A DNA stretch of 64,000 bases. Origin: Pseudoalteromonas sp. T1lg23B (GTDB lineage Bacteria; Pseudomonadota; Gammaproteobacteria; Enterobacterales; Alteromonadaceae). Under the pieces are notes generated by a model. It did no database searches. It had not been told where the DNA came from and saw nothing but the letters and a program-made list of their open reading frames with translations. Of the stretch, positions 58,875 through 64,000 are shown in pieces. A program made the translations under genes and the position numbers. Every line of letters starts with the position of its first letter. Positions within the stretch are counted from its first letter, which is position 1. The stretch lies in NCBI RefSeq assembly GCF_002964665.1, contig NZ_PQBZ01000034.1:1240429-1304428 (forward strand), read 5' to 3'.

Positions 58875-60131
58875 TTATGCGTAAACAGGTAATTTTGCAC
58901 AGATTGCTTTTACTTTCTCTTTTACTTGCGCTTGTACAGACTCATCATTGATGTTGTCTAGTACGTCACAGATCCAGCCAGCTAATTCTTTTGATTCTGC
59001 TTCTTTGAAGCCACGACGCGTGATGGCAGGAGAACCAATACGTAAACCTGAAGTAACGAACGGAGAACGCGGATCGTTAGGTACTGAGTTTTTATTAACT
59101 GTGATATTAGCACGGCCCAGTGCAGCATCTGCGTCTTTACCAGTAATATCTTTGTCGATTAAATCAAGTAAGAATAAATGGTTGTCTGTTTTACCCGATA
59201 CCACTTTGTAGCCACGCTCTTGTAATACCGCAACCATAGCTTGTGCATTTTTAACAACTTGCTTCTGGTACTCAGTGAACTCAGGCTGTAATGCTTCTTT
59301 AAATGCAACCGCTTTTGCAGCAATAACATGACATAGAGGACCACCTTGGCCGCCAGGGAATACCGCGCTGTTTAGCTTTTTATAGATGTCTTCATCATTA
59401 CAAGCTGAAATAATCAAACCACCACGAGGGCCTGCTAAGGTCTTGTGTGTAGTTGTCGTTACAACGTGAGCGTGTGGTACTGGGCTTGGGTAAACACCAG
59501 CTGCAACCAAACCGGCAACGTGTGCCATATCTACCAGTAAATAAGCGCCAACTTTGTCTGCGATTTCACGGAACTTAGCCCAGTCAACAATACCTGAGTA
59601 GGCCGAGAATCCACCAATGATCATTTTAGGCTTATGCTCAAGCGCAAGTGCTTCTACTTGCGCATAGTCAATCTCGCCAGTTTCTTCGTTCAAACCATAC
59701 TGAATTGCATTGTATGTTTTGCCTGAAAAGTTAACGTGTGAGCCGTGTGTTAAGTGACCACCATGCGCTAAGCTCATGCCTAATACAGTGTCATGTGGCT
59801 GAAGTAGCGCTTGGAATACCGCAGCATTAGCCTGTGAACCTGCGTGAGGTTGAACGTTCGCGTAGTTTGAACCAAACAACTCATTGGCACGGTCTATCGC
59901 CAGTTGCTCAACGACATCAACGTACTCACAGCCACCGTAGTAACGCTTACCAGGGTAACCTTCCGCGTATTTATTCGTTAACTGAGACCCCTGTGCTTCT
60001 AGTACTCGCGGGCTACAGTAGTTTTCAGAAGCGATAAGCTCAATGTGCTCTTCTTGGCGCGTAGTTTCTTGCGCGATCGCTTTTGCTAATTCAGGGTCAA
60101 AATCTGCAATGTTCATGTTACGTTCTAACAT
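58875..60131 (-). CDS. glyA: Serine hydroxymethyltransferase
   Basis: GlyA interconverts serine and glycine and loads tetrahydrofolate with one-carbon units. The ATG at 60131 gives 418 residues ([19 protein letters not shown]. coli 417), with AGGAG five bases upstream; an open frame to 60149 is leader. Motifs: [15 protein letters not shown] (about 29-43), the [14 protein letters not shown] [13 protein letters not shown], and the PLP Lys in [16 protein letters not shown] (about 223-238). Confidence 0.97.
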   Translation of the reverse strand: MLERNMNIADFDPELAKAIAQETTRQEEHIELIASENYCSPRVLEAQGSQLTNKYAEGYPGKRYYGGCEYVDVVEQLAIDRANELFGSNYANVQPHAGSQANAAVFQALLQPHDTVLGMSLAHGGHLTHGSHVNFSGKTYNAIQYGLNEETGEIDYAQVEALALEHKPKMIIGGFSAYSGIVDWAKFREIADKVGAYLLVDMAHVAGLVAAGVYPSPVPHAHVVTTTTHKTLAGPRGGLIISACNDEDIYKKLNSAVFPGGQGGPLCHVIAAKAVAFKEALQPEFTEYQKQVVKNAQAMVAVLQERGYKVVSGKTDNHLFLLDLIDKDITGKDADAALGRANITVNKNSVPNDPRSPFVTSGLRIGSPAITRRGFKEAESKELAGWICDVLDNINDESVQAQVKEKVKAICAKLPVYA

Positions 60132-60168
60132 GGGGTCTCCTAGGTGCACGTAAGGTATAAAAAGCCAT

Positions 60169-60215
60169 ATTGTACGCTCTAATGCGTATCATGCCTACGA
60201 TCTTGGCATGAGCAT
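60169..60215 (-). promoter_or_regulatory. glyA promoter with an overlapping inverted repeat
   Basis: On the minus strand TAGGCA (60192-60197) and TACAAT (60169-60174) are 17 bases apart. An inverted repeat CATGCC/GGCATG (60190-60195 and 60205-60210), with outer ATGC/GCAT (60182-60185, 60212-60215), covers the -35. It could be a repressor or activator site; it does not match the PurR or MetR consensus I know for E. coli glyA. Confidence 0.55.
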
Positions 60216-60373
60216 ATTTAAACAGGGATTGAATTTATTTCACAGTGTTAATGTAATGATATTTTTTTATTTTAACATTTGTTTTTTTTATGAGTTCAGA
60301 GAGTGGAATTAACAATTTTAATATTAACATCAGGTGAGACCGCATTCAGTCACCACCTGACGTCGCATTTTAA

Positions 60374-61657
60374 CTATAGTAATTTAGCAAAAATTGCCGC
60401 TTTGAGTTGCTCATAATCGGCAGTCATTGGTTGTGCTAAACATGCTTTATCTAATGCACTTTGTAACACTTCAGGCATATCAATTTGCTGTGCTAGCACT
60501 TGTTCTACCGACTCTTTGAATTTTGCCGGATGGGCAGTTGCCAAAAATACACCTGTGCTTTTTGCATCTTTATCTAAGTTTAAGCCTTCGTAAGCTATCG
60601 CCGTATGTGGTTCAGCAATATACCCATTTGCGGCAATTTCTCTCATCACTTCTTGTGTACGTTGCTCACTGACACAACGTGAATAAAAATCATGTTTAGC
60701 AAATTTACCACTGTCCAACATAGTTTGAACACGAGGCCAATTATTAGGTTTACTCACATCCATTGCATTAGATAATGACTCAAGGGTTGCATTCGGTGAC
60801 CATTCACCGGATTCAATATAGCGTGGCACTGTATCATTTTGGTTAGTTGTCGCAGAAAGCTTATCCACTGGCAAGCCGATTACTGACGCTATCATTGCCG
60901 CACAAACATTACCAAAGTTACCGCTTGGTACAGATACATGAACCGTCGCTCGCTGGTCTTTTGGTAATTGCGCCAATGCTTCGAAGTAGTAACATACCTG
61001 AGCCAATAAACGACTAATATTGATTGAATTAGCTGAGTTTAAGCCCAGCTTTTCTTTCACTTCGTCATCTAAGAAGGCTTGCTTTACTAGCGCCTGACAA
61101 TCATCAAAGCTCCCCGCTACGGCATAGCAATGGATATTGTTGCCTAAAGTCGTAAACAATTTTTGCTGAGCCAGTGAAATTTTGCCCTCGGGATACAAAA
61201 TAACAACGTCAACATTTGGCTTATTGTAAAAGGCGTGAGCTACTGCCGCTCCAGTGTCACCACTCGTTGCGGTTAAAATTGTTACGCGCTCTCCCTGATT
61301 GAACAGGCCAATACATTCCGCCATAAAACGCCCACCAAAGTCTTTAAATGCCAATGTTGGGCCATGAAAGAGCTCTAAACAGTAATTTTTTTCATCTACC
61401 TTTACTAACTCGACTGGAAAGTTGAAGGCGCGTTTAACCATGTCTGCCAATGTATCTTTAGGCAGTTCATCGCCAATAAGGTGTGACAATATCTGTGTGC
61501 TACGCTCAACAAAAGGTAAATCTAGCAAAGCATTGACATCACTTAGCGGCGCCAAATCCGTTGGGAAAAACACCCCTTGATTGCGCCCGAGTCCTGTTTT
61601 TACCGCTTCTGTAAACGATACTTTTTGCTTATCATCTTTTAAATTAACCAATTGCAT
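60374..61657 (-). CDS. thrC: Threonine synthase
   Basis: The 427-residue PLP enzyme turns O-phosphohomoserine into threonine. Motifs are LFHGPTLAFKDFGGRFMAE with the PLP Lys (about 96-114), TATSGDTGAAVAHAF (about 129-143) and VSVPSGNFGNVCA. Its start lies two bases after the thrB stop. An imperfect hairpin (CAGGTG/CACCTG, about 60329-60357) lies past the stop. Confidence 0.97.
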   Translation of the reverse strand: MQLVNLKDDKQKVSFTEAVKTGLGRNQGVFFPTDLAPLSDVNALLDLPFVERSTQILSHLIGDELPKDTLADMVKRAFNFPVELVKVDEKNYCLELFHGPTLAFKDFGGRFMAECIGLFNQGERVTILTATSGDTGAAVAHAFYNKPNVDVVILYPEGKISLAQQKLFTTLGNNIHCYAVAGSFDDCQALVKQAFLDDEVKEKLGLNSANSINISRLLAQVCYYFEALAQLPKDQRATVHVSVPSGNFGNVCAAMIASVIGLPVDKLSATTNQNDTVPRYIESGEWSPNATLESLSNAMDVSKPNNWPRVQTMLDSGKFAKHDFYSRCVSEQRTQEVMREIAANGYIAEPHTAIAYEGLNLDKDAKSTGVFLATAHPAKFKESVEQVLAQQIDMPEVLQSALDKACLAQPMTADYEQLKAAIFAKLL

Positions 61658-61659
61658 TT

Positions 61660-62601
61660 TTATTTAGCTCCTTGAGAAACGACACGAGTACCTAAGTTAT
61701 CGAGTTTACAGATATGGCTGAAGCCATGTTCATTTATATAATGTTGCTCAAGCCATTGTTGGCATTGCTGAGCATCTTCGAGTGATTTACAAATCGCAAA
61801 TAATGTCGGCCCTGCGCCTGAAATACTGACCAGTTCAGCCCCAAACTCAGGTAATGCAGCTTTTGCATCGCTAAATCCTGAAATTAAATCCTGACGATGA
61901 GGTTCTGCTAAGTCATCTTGCATCAAGCCTAAGGCCTCATCAAAACGACCACTTTGCATGAGCAAGCAAAAACTTGAAAGCCGCTGTGCGAATTCTATCG
62001 CGCTATGCATCGACAACTGCTTAGGCAATACACCACGCGCTTTAGAGGTATTTAAGGCAAAACCGGGGTAAGCCGCTACATAGTACCAACGTTCATCGAC
62101 TGGTAACGCCAGCGCTTTATTAGGCACGATATCGGCCGTCAGCTGCAACCCTCCTAAATAACAAGGAGTAATGTTGTCGTAGTGACGACCTCCACTAACT
62201 TTACCTTCAAAGTCGGCCATCAATTCAATCATCGCTTCTTGCGACAACTGGGTGCCAGCAAATTGATCCAATGCTGCGAATGTCGCCACCACTGAACAAG
62301 CACTGGACCCCAACCCCGAACCAATCGGCAAACGCTTGTCTAGCGTTAAAGCGGCGGGCGGCATGCCTGGTGCGACATGTTCTCTAAAATGAAGCAAACA
62401 TTGATAAGACAAGTTTTCATGGGCATCACCTGGTAATTTTTCCGCATAGGGACCAGAGCAAGTAAAGCTATCCTGCTCCGAGTGCTCAATATGCACAACA
62501 TCCCCTAACAATGAACCATCTATGGGTGCCAAAGCGGCACCCAGCGAATCAAAACCAACACAAAAATTACCAACCGAGGCAGGCGCATAAATAGAGATCA
62601 T
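61660..62601 (-). CDS. thrB: Homoserine kinase
   Basis: The 313-residue GHMP kinase makes O-phosphohomoserine. It has the start IYAPASVGNFCVGFDSLGAAL (in parts, 4-24), the ATP loop LPIGSGLGSSACSVVA (about 91-106) and the C-terminal ISGAGPTLFAI. It lies 15 bases after thrA. Confidence 0.97.
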   Translation of the reverse strand: MISIYAPASVGNFCVGFDSLGAALAPIDGSLLGDVVHIEHSEQDSFTCSGPYAEKLPGDAHENLSYQCLLHFREHVAPGMPPAALTLDKRLPIGSGLGSSACSVVATFAALDQFAGTQLSQEAMIELMADFEGKVSGGRHYDNITPCYLGGLQLTADIVPNKALALPVDERWYYVAAYPGFALNTSKARGVLPKQLSMHSAIEFAQRLSSFCLLMQSGRFDEALGLMQDDLAEPHRQDLISGFSDAKAALPEFGAELVSISGAGPTLFAICKSLEDAQQCQQWLEQHYINEHGFSHICKLDNLGTRVVSQGAK

Positions 62602-62616
62602 TTGTACTTCCTCACT

Positions 62617-64000
62617 CTATAAAGTTTTAAGAATATCGGCAAATACACCCGCTGAAGTTACCTCAGCGCCTGCACCATAACCACGGATCACAAATGGACG
62701 TGGCTGATAATATTGACTTAAAATTGCTAAAGCGTTCTCTCCGTCACGAATATCATAAAGTGCATGTGCTTTGTCTACTGCTTCAATGCCTACGCGGCAA
62801 CGGCCATTTTCAATACTACCAACGTAACGTAATACTTTACCCTCATTGGCTGCACTTTGAATTTTGTCGGCGAAGCTGGCATCAAGCTCAGGCAGACGTG
62901 CCATAAACTCATCAACAGAAGTTCCGGGGGCGAAATCGTCAGGTACAACGGATTCCACTTCAATATCACTGAGCTCAAGTTGCAATCCTGATTCGCGGGC
63001 GATGATCAGGAGTTTCCTTGCTACGTCAGTGCCTGATAGGTCGTCTCTTGGGTCTGGCTCTGTAAAGCCGTTGCTTTTTGCTTTTGCTGTCGCTTCAGAA
63101 AGGCTCAAACCGTCTTGCAAAGCGCCGAACATATATGACAGCGACCCAGATAAAATACCATTAAATGATAACAGCTCGTCGCCCGCACCAAATAACAACT
63201 GTAAGTTGTCTAATACAGGCAAACCAGCCCCTACGTTCGTCTCGTACAAAAACTTTCTTTGCTTGCGCTGCGCCGCCAAAGTGAGCGCTTGATAGTATTC
63301 ATAACTACCGGTATTGGCTTTCTTATTGGCAGCTACCACATGGAAACCAGCATTCAAAAAGTCAACGTATTGATCGGCAAGATACTGAGATGAAGAACAG
63401 TCTACCAAGACTGGGTTTATCAAATGATTTGCTTTGACGAACTCTTCAACTCGCTGCAAAGTAAATCCTTGCTGCTGGTTTGCCAATTCTGCCTGCCATG
63501 AATCAAACGGCACACCGTCGGCGTTTAGGTATAGTTGCTTAGAATTGGCGACGCCATAGAGATTAAGCTTGATGTTGCGCGCTTCGAGCCAAGTCTGTTG
63601 CTTTTCTAGTTGCTTGATAAGCTCTTGACCCACAAGGCCACAACCAAGTAAGAAGACGTCGATTGAAGGTATATGGGTAAAAAAGTTCTCGTGACACACC
63701 TTCACCGCATCATTACAACGTGCGCCATCTATCACCGCAGAAATTGCGCTTTCTGTGGAATCTTGAGCAATTGCGACGATATTGAGTTGCGCCTGTGCCA
63801 GCGAGGCAAAGAATTTTGCAGCAAGTCCCTTATGGGCTTTCATGTTATCACCCACCAGTGTCACAATTGCCAACTCACGCTGCACTTGAACTGGCTCAAT
63901 CAAACCCGCTTGCGATTCAAGTTCAAAGGCTTGCTCTAGCGCATTCAATGCCAAATCTAAATCCGACTCATGGACGCAAAAACTGATACTAAATTCGCAA
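62617..64000 (-). CDS. thrA: Bifunctional aspartokinase I/homoserine dehydrogenase I (C-terminal part, runs off the right edge)
   Basis: The frame stays open to the window edge, where it reads CEFSISFCV, matching the ACT region of E. coli ThrA (SEYSISFCV). The window therefore holds the end of the regulatory ACT domains (to about 63845) and the whole homoserine dehydrogenase domain (FLLGCGLVGQELIKQL NAD(P) loop; VAANKKANTGSYEYY; ETNVGAGLPV; GILSGSLSYMFG; EPDPRDDLSGTDVARKLLI). The aspartokinase domain, start, promoter and attenuator lie outside. It is the first gene of thrABC, so the operon is read right to left. Confidence 0.97.
   Translation of the reverse strand, partial: CEFSISFCVHESDLDLALNALEQAFELESQAGLIEPVQVQRELAIVTLVGDNMKAHKGLAAKFFASLAQAQLNIVAIAQDSTESAISAVIDGARCNDAVKVCHENFFTHIPSIDVFLLGCGLVGQELIKQLEKQQTWLEARNIKLNLYGVANSKQLYLNADGVPFDSWQAELANQQQGFTLQRVEEFVKANHLINPVLVDCSSSQYLADQYVDFLNAGFHVVAANKKANTGSYEYYQALTLAAQRKQRKFLYETNVGAGLPVLDNLQLLFGAGDELLSFNGILSGSLSYMFGALQDGLSLSEATAKAKSNGFTEPDPRDDLSGTDVARKLLIIARESGLQLELSDIEVESVVPDDFAPGTSVDEFMARLPELDASFADKIQSAANEGKVLRYVGSIENGRCRVGIEAVDKAHALYDIRDGENALAILSQYYQPRPFVIRGYGAGAEVTSAGVFADILKTL

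Noticed and set aside
62864..63292. 142-codon frame opposite thrA
   Set aside because: Ser-rich antisense frame over a well-conserved coding region, with no ribosome site; a shadow of thrA codon structure.

Overview
This window is chromosomal core sequence from a marine gammaproteobacterium of the Alteromonadales, most likely Pseudoalteromonas or a close relative. I judge this from gene order, protein similarity remembered from the families, moderate G+C, frequent TTG/GTG starts, a sodium-type PomAB stator and the style of one small peptide gene. I could run no database search, so the genus is an inference. No prophage, insertion sequence, CRISPR array or rRNA operon is visible.

Layout. 1-6566 (minus strand): hemA, prfA, prmC, an inserted REC/DUF3369/HD-GYP gene, sirB2, sirB1 and the start of a DUF819 membrane protein. 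6650-11637 (plus): lolB, ispE, prs, rplY (long bL25), pth, ychF. 11828-13332: a strong stable-RNA promoter and an array of 11 intact tRNA genes (2 Met-CAT, 5 Leu-TAG, 4 Gln-TTG) plus one broken tRNA-Gln, clearly grown by block duplication. 13468-20349: ubiF diverging from miaB-ybeZ-ybeY-corC-lnt, the same neighbourhood as in E. coli. 20561-24121 is the most accessory part: a 35-codon ORF, a helix-turn-helix protein and a GNAT enzyme joined by ATGA overlaps, an SDR overlapping them tail to tail, a fold-III PLP decarboxylase, and an unlisted 58-residue peptide gene with a GGG leader end and two Cys. 24168-29819 (minus): FKBP, a Lon-family protease, a zinc-ribbon protein and a Fur-boxed TonB receptor. 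30164-42801 (plus): leuS-lptE-holA-nadD-rsfS-rlmH-mrdA-rodA-rlpA-dacA-ybeD-lipB-lipA, the classic cell-elongation and lipoate cluster. 43022-52860: aromatic amino acid transporter, pomAB with a sigma-28 promoter, xseB-ispA-dxs, an Mpo1-like protein, and a large beta-propeller GGDEF sensor. 52877-60131 (minus): glyA, nrdR, ribD-ribE-ribBX-ribH-nusB-thiL-pgpA. 60374-64000 (minus): thrABC, with thrA running off the right edge.

The genes form four working groups: heme and isoprenoid precursor supply with translation termination and RNA maturation; cell-wall elongation and outer-membrane assembly; riboflavin, lipoate and ubiquinone cofactors; and threonine/glycine synthesis.

The main anomalies are two single-base frameshifts in genes that should be essential (prfA near 4413-4416, mrdA at 37169-37172), both fixed by adding one C or G, which suggests consensus errors; the broken tRNA-Gln; the 58-residue candidate precursor peptide; the RibBX variant with no zinc cysteines; and a GGDEF protein whose catalytic signature is degraded.
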